A stretch of 64,000 nt of DNA from Roseateles sp. (GTDB lineage Bacteria > Pseudomonadota > Gammaproteobacteria > Burkholderiales > Burkholderiaceae_C), in the NCBI RefSeq assembly GCF_019237615.1, contig NZ_JAFAGT010000012.1:1-64000 (forward strand), in the 5' to 3' direction. Under the pieces are notes generated by a model. That model saw nothing but the letters and a program-made list of their open reading frames with translations. It did no database searches and had not been told where the DNA came from. This document shows positions 25,585 through 34,570 of this stretch, piece by piece (within the stretch, counting starts at the first letter, position 1; each line of letters starts with the position of its first letter). The translations under genes were made by a program, and so were the position numbers.

Positions 25585-26710
25585 GGTCATGACCGTCGTG
25601 GGCACGCGGCCGGAGATCATCCGGCTGTCTCGTGTCATCGCGCAGTTGGACCGGCACTGCGAGCATGTGCTGGTGCACACCGGCCAGAACTACGACTACG
25701 AGCTCAACGAGGTCTTCTTCAGCGACCTTGGCATCCGCAAGCCAGACCATTTCCTGGAGGCTGCCGGTGCCACCGCGGCCGAGACCATCGCGCTCGTGAT
25801 CCAGAACGTCGACAAGGTGCTGGAGCAGGCCCGGCCCGATGCGCTGCTCATTCTCGGCGACACCAACAGCTGCCTCGCGGCTATCGCAGCCAAGCGCCGC
25901 AAGGTGCCGATCTTTCACATGGAGGCCGGCAACCGATGCTTCGACTTCCGCGTGCCGGAAGAGATCAACCGTCGCATCGTCGACCATACGGCCGACATCA
26001 ACCTCAGCTACAGCCAGATCGCGCGCGACTACCTGCTGCGTGAGGGCTTCCCGCCCGATCAGGTCATCGTGACCGGCAGCCCCATGCGCGAGGTCATCGA
26101 GCATTACCGCCACGGCATCGAGGCCTCGGATGTGCTGCAGCGCCAGGGGCTGACCGCGGGGCGCTACTTCGTCGTCAGCTCGCACCGCGAGGAGAACGTC
26201 GACGCGCCGGAGAACCTGCAGCGCCTGCTGGCGCTGCTGAACGCGCTGGCCGAGCGCTATGACGAGCCCGTCATCGTCTCCACCCATCCGCGCACCCGCA
26301 AGCGCCTGGAGGCCTTGCTGGCCGCGCAGACGATGCACCCGCGGGTGCAGTTCATGAAGCCTTTCGGTTTTCTGGATTACGTCAAGCTGCAGTGCGGCGC
26401 GCGGGCGGTGCTCTCCGACAGCGGCACCATCACCGAGGAATCGTCGATCCTGAACTTCCCGGCGCTGAACCTGCGCGAGGTGCATGAGCGCCCCGAGGGC
26501 TTCGAGGAAGGCGCCGTGATGATGGTGGGCTTCGACGTCGAGCGCGTGCTGGACGGCCTGCGCATCCTGGAGGCCCAGCCGCGCGGAGACGAGCGCCTGC
26601 TACGCCTCGTCAACGACTATGCGCCGGCCAATGTCTCCGACAAGGTACTACGCATCATCGTCAGCTACACCGGTTTCGTGAACCGCCGGGTCTGGCGCAA
26701 GCCGGCCTGA
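25577..26710 (+). CDS. Non-hydrolysing UDP-N-acetylglucosamine 2-epimerase family (WecB/FnlC-like)
   Basis: The protein has 377 residues. It opens KVMTVVGTRPEIIRLSRVI and has the family boxes VHTGQNYDYELNE, LGDTNS, HMEAGNRCFD, SSHREENVD and SDSGTITEESS. These are the residues of UDP-sugar 2-epimerases such as WecB and WbjD/FnlC. As the third enzyme of the local pathway it would invert C2 of the reduced UDP-L-sugar to give UDP-L-FucNAc, UDP-L-QuiNAc or a close isomer. It overlaps the dehydratase gene by eight bases, so the two are cotranslated. Confidence 0.87.
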   Translation: MLKVMTVVGTRPEIIRLSRVIAQLDRHCEHVLVHTGQNYDYELNEVFFSDLGIRKPDHFLEAAGATAAETIALVIQNVDKVLEQARPDALLILGDTNSCLAAIAAKRRKVPIFHMEAGNRCFDFRVPEEINRRIVDHTADINLSYSQIARDYLLREGFPPDQVIVTGSPMREVIEHYRHGIEASDVLQRQGLTAGRYFVVSSHREENVDAPENLQRLLALLNALAERYDEPVIVSTHPRTRKRLEALLAAQTMHPRVQFMKPFGFLDYVKLQCGARAVLSDSGTITEESSILNFPALNLREVHERPEGFEEGAVMMVGFDVERVLDGLRILEAQPRGDERLLRLVNDYAPANVSDKVLRIIVSYTGFVNRRVWRKPA

Positions 26711-26789
26711 GCCGCCCCTAGAATCCCGCCCACTCCGGGCCCTACACGGGCGGTTTGCCCCGCGGCATGGCCGCGCATCCGAAATTCCC

Positions 26790-28730
26790 ATGATTCGACA
26801 CGTGTCCCGCGCTGCACTCGTCCTGCGATTGGTCCTAGGCGCCTGCTTGATGGGTGGCCTGGCCCCTGTGGCCCAGGCCCAGATCGTCAACGGCATCTCT
26901 TACGACCAGTTGCCCAACTCGGGCGCCGCGGTGAAGCTGCAGCAGCCTCTCGACCCGTTGCTGAAGAAGGACAAGGCCGACAAGGCCGACAAGAGCCGCA
27001 ACCGCCGCGACATGTTCGATGAGATGGCCGAGAAGCCGTTCTACCGGCCCAGCGAGTTCGAGCTGTTCGTGCGTCAACTGGCCGGCGTCACCAAGCCCGT
27101 GCTGGGCGAGAAGGTTGACGAGGATCAGCAACTGATCCGCCGTTTCGGCGCCGAGCTGGTCACGCCGGCCGCGCCGGGGCGCGATGGCGACACCGTGGCC
27201 GACGGCCCCAGCCTGGTGCCCGATGACTACCTGGTGGGGCCTGGCGACGAGGTGCTGCTGAGCCTGTGGGGTGGCGTAGAGGCCAACTTGCGCCTGACGG
27301 TGGACAGCCTGGGCCGTATCGCGATCCCGCGCATCGGCACGGTGGCCGTGCAGGGGCTGCGCTACGGCGACCTGCGCCAGGCCATCGCCAAGCGCGTGGC
27401 CGTCCAGTTTAAGAACTTCGACATCGCCGTGTCTCTGGGCCAGGTGCGCGCCATCCGCGTCTATGTGACCGGCTTCGTTCAGCGCCCTGGCGCGCAGTCC
27501 ATCAGCGGCCTGTCCACGGTGCTGCATGCGCTGATGGCGGCCGGTGGCCCGACCGCCGTTGGCAGCTTCCGTGCCATCCAGGTGCGCCGCGGCAAGACCT
27601 TGGTGACCAACTTCGACCTCTACGACCTGCTGCTGCATGGCGACCGCGGCGGCGACCTCGTCCTGCGCAACGACGACGTGGTGCATGTGGCCGCAGTGGG
27701 CGCGCAGATCGGCGTCATCGGCAGCGTGAACAAGCCGGCGGTCTTCGAGACCAAGCCCGGCGAGACGCTGGCGGATGCACTGGCCATGGCCGGTGGCTTG
27801 TCGACGGTGGCCAACCGCGAGACCGCTGTCATCCACCGCCTTGACGCCCGCACCGGCCAGGCCGTGCGTGACGTCAACCTCGGGAAGGATCTGAAGCAGC
27901 CGTTGAACAACGGCGACGTGCTGCGCGTGCTGAGCCTGGCCGATGTGGCTGCCCCCATGCTGCGCCAGAACAAGCGCGTGCGCGTGGACGGCGAGGTGCA
28001 GAAGCCCGGTGACTACCTGATGCCGGCCGGCAGCACGCTGACCGACGCCGTCAAGGCAGCCGGGGGGCTCACGCCCGAGGCCTTCCTGTTCGGCACGGAG
28101 TTCAGCCGCGAGTCGGTGCGCCGCTCCCAGATCGACAGCTACGAGCGCGCGCTGCGCGACCTCGAGACCGACTTCACCCGTACCACGGCCGCTCAGCGCG
28201 AACGCCCCTCCACGGTGGGCGATGGCCAGGCCGCGCGCAACATGGCGCAGCTCAAGCTGATGGAGAAGCTGCGTGGCCTGCAGCCCAACGGCCGCGTCGT
28301 GCTGCAGATGGGCCCGGCCGACACCGTATTGCCGGCGCTGGCCGTGGAGGACGGTGACCGCATCTATGTGCCCTCGCGGCCGACCGCGATCAACGTCTAT
28401 GGCAGCGTGCTCAACGCCGGTACCTATGCCTTCGACAACGGCCGTTCGCTGGACTTCTTCCTGAGCCAGGCCGGCGGCCCGGCACGTTCGGCCGACAAGG
28501 GCAGCATCTTCGTGCTGCGTGCCAACGGCAGTGTGGTCAGCAACCGCGCAGGCCGCAGCGGCTGGGTCTTCGGTGGCGGTCTCGTGGAAGCCACGGCTGC
28601 GCTGCCGGGCGACACGCTGTTCGTGCCGGAAGACAACCTGCGCCTCGAGACTTCGCAGGAGCTCAAGGACTGGTCGACCATCCTTTACCAATTCGGCCTG
28701 GGTGCCGTGGCCTTGAAGAGCTTCCGCTGA
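26790..28730 (+). CDS. Polysaccharide export outer-membrane protein (OPX/Wza-like, SLBB repeats)
   Basis: The protein has 646 residues with a signal peptide ending QAQ near residue 31. VLGAC near residue 20 is a poor lipobox match. A poly-export domain has YLVGPGDEVLLSLWGGVEAN and RIAIPRIGTVAVQGL. At least three SLBB-type domains follow, recognisable by the recurrent Gly-x-Val-x-x-Pro-Gly/Ala-x-Tyr pattern (VTGFVQRPGAQ, VDGEVQKPGDY, VYGSVLNAGTY). It ends in a hydrophobic/amphipathic stretch that may span the outer membrane. An 79-base gap before it holds a TAGAAT (26719-26724), so transcription may restart here. The stop overlaps the chain-length gene start. Confidence 0.9.
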   Translation: MIRHVSRAALVLRLVLGACLMGGLAPVAQAQIVNGISYDQLPNSGAAVKLQQPLDPLLKKDKADKADKSRNRRDMFDEMAEKPFYRPSEFELFVRQLAGVTKPVLGEKVDEDQQLIRRFGAELVTPAAPGRDGDTVADGPSLVPDDYLVGPGDEVLLSLWGGVEANLRLTVDSLGRIAIPRIGTVAVQGLRYGDLRQAIAKRVAVQFKNFDIAVSLGQVRAIRVYVTGFVQRPGAQSISGLSTVLHALMAAGGPTAVGSFRAIQVRRGKTLVTNFDLYDLLLHGDRGGDLVLRNDDVVHVAAVGAQIGVIGSVNKPAVFETKPGETLADALAMAGGLSTVANRETAVIHRLDARTGQAVRDVNLGKDLKQPLNNGDVLRVLSLADVAAPMLRQNKRVRVDGEVQKPGDYLMPAGSTLTDAVKAAGGLTPEAFLFGTEFSRESVRRSQIDSYERALRDLETDFTRTTAAQRERPSTVGDGQAARNMAQLKLMEKLRGLQPNGRVVLQMGPADTVLPALAVEDGDRIYVPSRPTAINVYGSVLNAGTYAFDNGRSLDFFLSQAGGPARSADKGSIFVLRANGSVVSNRAGRSGWVFGGGLVEATAALPGDTLFVPEDNLRLETSQELKDWSTILYQFGLGAVALKSFR

Positions 28731-29881
28731 TGACGACTCTGCCTCCCGACGCGGGTCTCGCCGCCGACACGAACGACGGCATGGACCTGATGCTGGAACT
28801 GGCCCGCCGGGCCCGGTTCATCGTGGTGGGCGGCCTGCTGGCCGGCGCGCTGGCGGTGGGTGCCAGCTACCTCATCAAGCCCACGTTCACCTCCTCCACG
28901 CTGGTGCTGCCTCCGCAGCAGCAGCAGTCGCTGGCGGCCTCGGCGCTGTCGTCCTTGGGTGCATTGGCCGGCCTGGCAGGCGGTGCCGGCGGCATCAAGA
29001 GCCCGCTGGACCAATATGTGGCGCTGCTGCAGAGCACCACCGTTGCGGACCACATGATCGAGCGCTTCAAGCTGCGCGAGGTCTATGACGAGAAACTGCT
29101 GATCGATGCGCGTGCGGTGTTCTGGAAGCGCCTGCGCGTGGCCGCAGGCCGCCGCGACGGCCTGATCACCATCGAGGTGGACGACCACGATCCGCAGCGA
29201 GCGGCTGACATGGCACGTGCCATGGTCGATGAGTTCCGCCGCATGACGACCGCGCTGGCCATTACCGAAGCCCAGCAGCGCAAGTTGTTCTTCGAAGGCC
29301 AGCTCAAGGCCGCCAAGGACAAGCTGACGGCCGCCCAGGTGGCGCTCCAGAACAGTGGCATCAGCCCTGGAGCGATCAAGGCGGAGCCCAAGGCTGCGGC
29401 CGAGGGTTACGCCAAGCTGCGCGCCGAGGCCACGGCGGCCGAGGTGAAGCTGCGCGTGTTGCTGGGCAGCATGACGTCTCAGTCGCCGGAGGTGCAGCAG
29501 CAGCAGGCGGCCTTGGCGGCGTTGAAGGCGCAACTCGCCAAGGTGGAGTCCAGCGGCGACGTGGGCGGCGACGCCGACTACATCGGCAAATACCGTGAGT
29601 TCAAGTACAACGAGACGTTGTTTGAGTTGTTCGCCAAGCAGTATGAGTTGGCGCGTGTGGACGAAAGCCGTGAGGGCGGGCTGATCCAGGTCGTCGACGA
29701 GGCCCAGGTGCCAGAGAAGAAGGCCAAGCCCAAGCGCGCCTATATCGGTGTGGGCGTGGCATTCGGCGTGAGCCTGTTGTTGTGCGTCGTCGTGGCGCTG
29801 CGGTTCCAGGCGCGCCGCGATCCCGAGGGTGGAGCGGCGAAGCTGGGGCGGCTCTGGTCCGCCCTGCTGGGGCGCGGCTGA
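28730..29881 (+). CDS. Wzz-family chain-length determinant (polysaccharide co-polymerase)
   Basis: The protein has 383 residues. Transmembrane helix 1 is near 30-48, a long periplasmic region with coiled-coil helices lies at about 150-320, and transmembrane helix 2 near 343-362 is preceded by VVDEAQVPEKKAKPKR. This Pro-rich approach is the polysaccharide co-polymerase motif. There is no Walker A or tyrosine-rich kinase tail, so this is the kinase-less type that sets chain length with Wzy. It starts on the last base of the export gene stop (TGATG) and is followed closely by the WecA-like transferase. Confidence 0.88.
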   Translation: MTTLPPDAGLAADTNDGMDLMLELARRARFIVVGGLLAGALAVGASYLIKPTFTSSTLVLPPQQQQSLAASALSSLGALAGLAGGAGGIKSPLDQYVALLQSTTVADHMIERFKLREVYDEKLLIDARAVFWKRLRVAAGRRDGLITIEVDDHDPQRAADMARAMVDEFRRMTTALAITEAQQRKLFFEGQLKAAKDKLTAAQVALQNSGISPGAIKAEPKAAAEGYAKLRAEATAAEVKLRVLLGSMTSQSPEVQQQQAALAALKAQLAKVESSGDVGGDADYIGKYREFKYNETLFELFAKQYELARVDESREGGLIQVVDEAQVPEKKAKPKRAYIGVGVAFGVSLLLCVVVALRFQARRDPEGGAAKLGRLWSALLGRG

Positions 29882-29891
29882 GGTCGGAGCG

Positions 29892-30977
29892 GTGGTGCTG
29901 GCTCTCTGTGCCGGGTTTGCGATCGCCCTGTTGTTGACGCTGTGCGTCGTGCAGTTCGCTGGCGCGCGCTCGCGCGACACGGACCTGTCCGGCCCGCAGA
30001 AGTTCCACGTTCGCCCGGTGCCGCGCATTGGGGGCGTGGCCATCTACGCTGGCTTTGCGCTGGCTGCGCTCATCTGGTCCCACGAGAACGCCTCGGTGCG
30101 TGACGACACGCTGTGGCTGCTGGCCTGCAGCGTGCCGGCCTTCGCGGCCGGGTTGATCGAGGACCTGACAAAGCGCGTATCGCCGCTGCGGCGCATGCTG
30201 GCCATCGTGCTGGCGGCGAGCCTCGCGTCGCTGTGGCTGGACGCGGCCATTTACCGCACCGCCATCCCGGGCCTGGACTGGATCGCGGGTTTCGGCCTCG
30301 GCTCCGTGTTGCTGGCCATCTTCGTCGTCGCGGGCGTGGTCAACTCGATCAACATCATTGACGGATTCAACGGCCTGGCATCCATGTGCAGCATGATCAT
30401 GCTGGCTGGCGTCGCAGCGGTCGCCGTCGACGTGGGCGATGGGTGGATCGCGGGCAGCGCGCTGCTGACCATTGCGGCGACCATGGGCTTCTTCGTCTGG
30501 AACTACCCGCGCGGCCTGGTCTTCCTGGGCGATGGCGGTGCCTATTTCCTCGGCTTCATGCTGGCCGAGCTCAGCATCCTGCTGATCGGCCGCCATCCGG
30601 AGGTCTCGCCACTGTTCCCGCTGGTGCTGTGCGCCTATCCGGTGGTGGAAACGGTGTTCTCCATGTACCGCCGCCGCGTGCTGCGCGGGCGACCCGTGGG
30701 CCAGCCCGACGGGGTCCACCTGCACAGCCTCGTCTACCGGCGTCTGATGCGCTGGGCCAAGCGCAGCCGGGACACCCGCGTGATCACGCGGCGCAACTCG
30801 CTGACCTCACCCTACCTCTGGATTCTCTGCTCGCTGTCGACGCTGCCTGCCGTCCTGTTTTGGGACGACACGCCGATGCTGGCGCTGGCGCTGGGGGGCT
30901 ATGTGCTGGCTTACGTCGCCGTGTACTGGCGCATCGTGCGCTTCCGGACTCCGCGCTGGCTGGTGGCCCGTCGCTGA
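29892..30977 (+). CDS. WecA/TagO-like UDP-sugar:undecaprenyl-phosphate transferase
   Basis: The protein has 361 residues with about 10 transmembrane helices. Key cytoplasmic motifs are KFHVRPVPRIGG, INIIDGFNGLASM, FLGDGGAYFLGF and the His-containing GVHLHSLVYRR, all diagnostic of the MraY/WecA polyprenyl-phosphate N-acetylhexosamine-1-phosphate transferase superfamily. It should start repeat-unit synthesis on undecaprenyl phosphate. Starts GTG 29892 and GTG 29895 both fit GGAG at 29886-29889; the spacing is better for 29895. It is the last gene of the polysaccharide locus. Confidence 0.88.
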   Translation: MVLALCAGFAIALLLTLCVVQFAGARSRDTDLSGPQKFHVRPVPRIGGVAIYAGFALAALIWSHENASVRDDTLWLLACSVPAFAAGLIEDLTKRVSPLRRMLAIVLAASLASLWLDAAIYRTAIPGLDWIAGFGLGSVLLAIFVVAGVVNSINIIDGFNGLASMCSMIMLAGVAAVAVDVGDGWIAGSALLTIAATMGFFVWNYPRGLVFLGDGGAYFLGFMLAELSILLIGRHPEVSPLFPLVLCAYPVVETVFSMYRRRVLRGRPVGQPDGVHLHSLVYRRLMRWAKRSRDTRVITRRNSLTSPYLWILCSLSTLPAVLFWDDTPMLALALGGYVLAYVAVYWRIVRFRTPRWLVARR

Positions 30978-31007
30978 CCGTGTTGACGGGGCAGCGATAA
31001 TCCTGGT

Positions 31008-32474
31008 ATGACCGAACCCACCCCGTCCGAAGTCGCCGAGGCGCCTCCCGCCCGCTTCGACACTCTCCCCCTCGACGCCAAGCTGCTCCGCGCGGTCGCC
31101 GACTCCGGCTACCTGACGATGACGCCCATCCAGGCCAAGGCGATCCCCATCGTCCTGGAGGGCCGCGACGTCATGGGTGCCGCGCAGACCGGCACGGGCA
31201 AGACGGCTGCCTTCTCCATCCCGTTGCTGCAGCGCATGCTCAAGCACGAGACTGCCAGCGTCTCGCCGGCCCGCCACCCTGTGCGCGCCCTGGTGCTTGC
31301 GCCCACGCGCGAGCTGGCCGACCAGGTGGCCGACAACGTCAAGAAGTACGCCAAGCACACCCAGCTGCGCTCGGCCGTCGTCTTCGGCGGCGTGGACATG
31401 AAGCCGCAGACCGCCCAGCTCAAGGCCGGCGTCGAGGTGCTGATCGCCACGCCGGGCCGCCTGCTGGACCACATCGAGGCCAAGAACTGCGTGCTCAACC
31501 AGGTCGAGTACGTCGTGCTCGACGAGGCCGACCGCATGCTGGACATCGGCTTCCTGCCCGACCTGCAGCGCATCCTCAGCTTCCTGCCCAAGGCGCGCCA
31601 GACGCTGCTGTTCTCCGCCACGTTCTCGCCCGAGATCAAGCGCCTTGCCCAGAGCTATCTGCAGGATCCCATCCTCGTCGAGACGGCGCGGCCCAACCAG
31701 ACCGCGTCCACCGTCGAGCAGCGCTTCTACAGCGCGACCGACGACGACAAGCGCGCCATCATTCGCCAGATCCTGAAGGATCGCGCCATCCGCCAGGCCA
31801 TCGTCTTCGGCAATTCCAAGCTGGGCGTGGCTCGCCTGGCGCGCGCCTTCGAGCGCGACGGTCTGCGCACGGCCGCCCTGCATGGCGACAAGTCGCAGGA
31901 CGAGCGCCTGAAGTCGCTGGACGCCTTCAAGCGCGGCGAGGTGGACGTGCTGGTGGCAACCGACGTCGCGGCCCGCGGCCTGGACATCGCCGACCTGCCG
32001 GCCGTCTTCAACTACGACGTGCCCTTCAACGCCGAGGACTATGTCCACCGTATCGGCCGCACCGGCCGCGCCGGCGCGTCGGGCCTGGCGGTCACGCTGG
32101 TCACCAAGGCGGATGCCCGCCTCGTCGCCGACATCGAGAAGCTGATCAAGCGCAAGATCGACCTCGACGCCTTCGAGCTGGACGGCAGCGACCGTCCGCG
32201 CTTCGAGCGCCGCCGCCGCGACGAGGGGGTGGACCGTGAGGAGGCGCCGCAGCGCCCCGCGCGCCCGGCCTTCCGCCCGCCGGCGCCGCCGGCCGACCCC
32301 TTCTTCGACAAGCCCTACGAGGCCGGGGCGCGCGACGCCGCTCCTGCCTGGGAGAAGGCCAAGGCGGCTGCGCCGGCCGGCGTGGGCAAGGGGGGACTGT
32401 CCAGCTACATCAAGCCCAAGCGGCAGGTCGCCGCGCTGTTCGGCGCCAAGAAGCCGGCGCCCGCAGAAACCTAG
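31008..32474 (+). CDS. rhlE: DEAD-box RNA helicase RhlE
   Basis: The protein has 488 residues. All helicase motifs are visible: the Q-motif region GYLTMTPIQAKAIP, motif I AQTGTGKTAAF, PTRELADQ, TPGRLLDH, DEAD in VLDEADRMLD, SAT in LFSATFSPE, ARGLDIADLP and HRIGRTGRAG. The C-terminal about 110 residues are Pro/Ala/Arg-rich and end in a basic tail, typical of RhlE. A possible -10 GATAAT (30996-31001) lies seven bases before the ATG, so the mRNA might be leaderless or nearly so. It is convergent with the RsmI-like gene; the two stop codons share CTAG. Confidence 0.92.
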   Translation: MTEPTPSEVAEAPPARFDTLPLDAKLLRAVADSGYLTMTPIQAKAIPIVLEGRDVMGAAQTGTGKTAAFSIPLLQRMLKHETASVSPARHPVRALVLAPTRELADQVADNVKKYAKHTQLRSAVVFGGVDMKPQTAQLKAGVEVLIATPGRLLDHIEAKNCVLNQVEYVVLDEADRMLDIGFLPDLQRILSFLPKARQTLLFSATFSPEIKRLAQSYLQDPILVETARPNQTASTVEQRFYSATDDDKRAIIRQILKDRAIRQAIVFGNSKLGVARLARAFERDGLRTAALHGDKSQDERLKSLDAFKRGEVDVLVATDVAARGLDIADLPAVFNYDVPFNAEDYVHRIGRTGRAGASGLAVTLVTKADARLVADIEKLIKRKIDLDAFELDGSDRPRFERRRRDEGVDREEAPQRPARPAFRPPAPPADPFFDKPYEAGARDAAPAWEKAKAAAPAGVGKGGLSSYIKPKRQVAALFGAKKPAPAET

Positions 32475-33241
32475 GCGAGCAGCGCGAACACCGCCGGGAT
32501 GCGGTCGGGCAGGGCGCTGGCGGCGTTGTCGCTGCGCTTCCAGTCCGCCACCGTCGCGGTGCGCGTCCAACCGCCCGGCAGCGTCAGGCCGACGCTGATG
32601 GACAGCCGCGTCGTCGGCTTCAGCGCCGCCAGCAGCGCCTGGCGCAATGCCTCGTTGCGATAGGGCGTCTCGATCAGCAACTGGGTCTGCTGGCCCCGGG
32701 CCGACAGGGCCTCCAGCTCACGGATGCGGGCAGTGCGCCCGCCTGCCTCCACTGGCAGATAGCCGACGAAGGCGAAACTCTGGCCGTTCAGTCCGCTGGC
32801 GGCCAGCGCCAGCAGCAGCGAGCTGGGGCCGGACAGCGGCTCCACCTCGATGCCAGCCTCGTGCGCCAGCGCCACCAGGCGCGCACCCGGGTCTGCCACT
32901 GCGGGCAGGCCGGCCTCCGAAATCAGACCCAGGTCATGCCCAGCGAGGGCAGGGGCCAGCAGTGTGCGCCAGGCGGCACCGTCGTCGCCTGCAGGCTTGC
33001 TCCCCTTGGCTGGGCGCGGCAACTCGGTGATCTGTACGGCCTGCAGCGCTTGCGCCAGCGGGGCGATTGCATCGACGCGCTTGAGCAGCGCACGCGTCGT
33101 CTTTGCGTTCTCGGCCGCCCAATGGCCCAGCCGGGCGGCCTGTTCGATGACGCGCTGGGGCAGTACCTCGCGCAGGTCCAGCGAATCGTCGACGCCGAAG
33201 TCCAGCGTGTTGGGCATCAGGATCAAACGGCCGTGCGTCAT
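32471..33241 (-). CDS. RsmI-like SAM-dependent methyltransferase (tetrapyrrole methylase fold)
   Basis: The protein has 256 residues. Tetrapyrrole-methylase-fold motifs are present: LGHWAAENAKTTRALLKRV near the N-terminus, GLISEAGLPAVADPGARLV (the SAM-site DPG region) and VEPLSGPSSLLLALAASGLNG. RsmI methylates 16S rRNA C1402. This protein is the shorter relative that often sits next to maf in Burkholderiales, so rRNA as substrate is likely but not certain. ATG 33241 overlaps the maf stop, so the two form a minus-strand operon. Confidence 0.8.
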   Translation of the reverse strand: MTHGRLILMPNTLDFGVDDSLDLREVLPQRVIEQAARLGHWAAENAKTTRALLKRVDAIAPLAQALQAVQITELPRPAKGSKPAGDDGAAWRTLLAPALAGHDLGLISEAGLPAVADPGARLVALAHEAGIEVEPLSGPSSLLLALAASGLNGQSFAFVGYLPVEAGGRTARIRELEALSARGQQTQLLIETPYRNEALRQALLAALKPTTRLSISVGLTLPGGWTRTATVADWKRSDNAASALPDRIPAVFALLA

Positions 33242-33813
33242 GCCAGCGGCTCCAGGCCGGCGCGGCGCAGCAGCGCGCAGGTGCGGATCAGCGGCAGGCC
33301 GACGAGTGCCGTCGGGTCATCGGACTCCACCGCCTCCAGCAGTGCGATGCCCAGGCTCTCAACCTTGGCGCTGCCGGCGCAGTCATAGGGCCGGTCTGCG
33401 CGCAGATAGGCCTCGATGGCTGCGTCGTCCAGTTCGCGAAAGCGCACGCGCACCTCGGCGCGTTCGATGGCGGCGAGGCCCGGTGCGACGACGGCCACGG
33501 CGGTCTGGAAGACGACCTCGCGGCCGCTCATGCGCCGCAGCTGCGCCGCCGCGGCCTCGTGCGTGCCCGGCTTGCCTATGGCCTCGCCGCCGAGGTCGGC
33601 GACCTGGTCGGAGCCGATGACGACGGCGTCAGGCCGCAGTGCGGCGACGGCACGGGCCTTGGCCAGCGCCAGCCGCTCGGCCAGCGCCGCCGGCACCTCG
33701 CCGGGCAGCGCGGCTTCGTCGACCGCGGGCGCGATGGCCTCGAAGGGCAGGTGCAGCCGGGTCAGCAATTCCCGTCGGTAGCGCGATGTCGAGGCGAGGA
33801 TCAAGGAGGGCAT
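33238..33813 (-). CDS. Maf-like nucleotide pyrophosphatase (YceF type)
   Basis: The protein has 191 residues. It opens LILASTSRYRRELLTRL and has AVDEAALPGE, VIGSDQVADLGG and DDPTALVGLPL, the Maf family boxes with conserved Ser/Thr, Lys/Arg, Glu and Asp. The SDQVADLG variant points to the YceF branch (7-methyl-GTP pyrophosphatase) rather than the dTTP/UTP enzyme YhdE. The gene is divergent from yceD across a 32-base gap, so both promoters must overlap the coding ends. Confidence 0.88.
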   Translation of the reverse strand: MPSLILASTSRYRRELLTRLHLPFEAIAPAVDEAALPGEVPAALAERLALAKARAVAALRPDAVVIGSDQVADLGGEAIGKPGTHEAAAAQLRRMSGREVVFQTAVAVVAPGLAAIERAEVRVRFRELDDAAIEAYLRADRPYDCAGSAKVESLGIALLEAVESDDPTALVGLPLIRTCALLRRAGLEPLA

Positions 33814-33845
33814 CGGGGCATTCTCCCCCGCCTAAACTCACGACC

Positions 33846-34397
33846 ATGAAATCGCGTGCCTTTGTTCCCGAGAAGCTCGACGTGGCGGCCCTGGCCCACG
33901 ACGCCGCCAGCCTGGCCGGCGAATGGCCGGTGGCCCTGCTGGAGCGCCTGGCCGGCTCGGCCGCGCCCGAGGCGCCCGCCAGCGGCTGGCCCGCACTGCG
34001 CTGGAGCCTTGCCGGCGAGCAGCGCCAGCCCAAGGGCGCCAAGGCCCAGACCTGGCTGCACCTGACCGCCTCCGGCCAGGTGGCGCTGACCTGCCAGCGC
34101 TGCCTGAAGCCGGTGCTTGAGGACATCGCCATCGACCGCTGGATACGCTTTGTCGACACCGAGGCCGAGGCTGCCGCGCTGGACGTCGACAGTGACGACG
34201 ACGTGCTGGCCCTGCCGCGTCACCTCGATGCCCGTGAGCTGATCGAGGACGAGATGCTGCTGGCACTGCCGCTGGTGCCGCGCCACGAGGTCTGTCCGGA
34301 GCCGCTGACCCATGCCGGCGACGAGGTGGAGCCCGAAGCCGCGGAGCGCCCCAACCCCTTCGCCAAGCTGGCCGCGCTGAAGCGCAGCGACGGCTGA
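33846..34397 (+). CDS. yceD: DUF177/YceD family protein
   Basis: The protein has 183 residues. It contains LTCQRCLKPV with the paired Cys of the family, an acidic central segment (DVDSDDDVLAL), an EDEMLLALPLVPRHE motif, and a conserved NPFAKLAALK end. The YceD/DUF177 family is linked to 23S rRNA accumulation in plants and bacteria. It directly precedes rpmF, as in most proteobacteria. The ATG at 33846 is the first with the expected N-terminus (FVPEKLDVAALA). Confidence 0.88.
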   Translation: MKSRAFVPEKLDVAALAHDAASLAGEWPVALLERLAGSAAPEAPASGWPALRWSLAGEQRQPKGAKAQTWLHLTASGQVALTCQRCLKPVLEDIAIDRWIRFVDTEAEAAALDVDSDDDVLALPRHLDARELIEDEMLLALPLVPRHEVCPEPLTHAGDEVEPEAAERPNPFAKLAALKRSDG

Positions 34398-34442
34398 TGC
34401 CATGACCAGGCCCGCCATTCCGCGTCCTTTGATCGACCCGGT

Positions 34443-34471
34443 TTGGCGAATGGGCGATCCGGTGCTACACT
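34443..34471 (+). promoter_or_regulatory. Sigma70-type promoter upstream of rpmF
   Basis: TTGGCG (34443-34448) and TACACT (34466-34471) are separated by exactly 17 bases, a good match to a housekeeping promoter. It lies in the 173-base gap between yceD and rpmF, with predicted start near 34478 and an about 93-base leader before ATG 34571. This would let rpmF and the fab genes be transcribed independently of yceD. Confidence 0.65.
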
Positions 34472-34570
34472 CATGGGCTTTTCTGCGGCCTGGAGTTCGA
34501 GCCTTGATCTCACTCCACGGGGTCGCAACCCCAAACCCCGCACACTGTCCCGCAGAATTCGGAGAATCAC

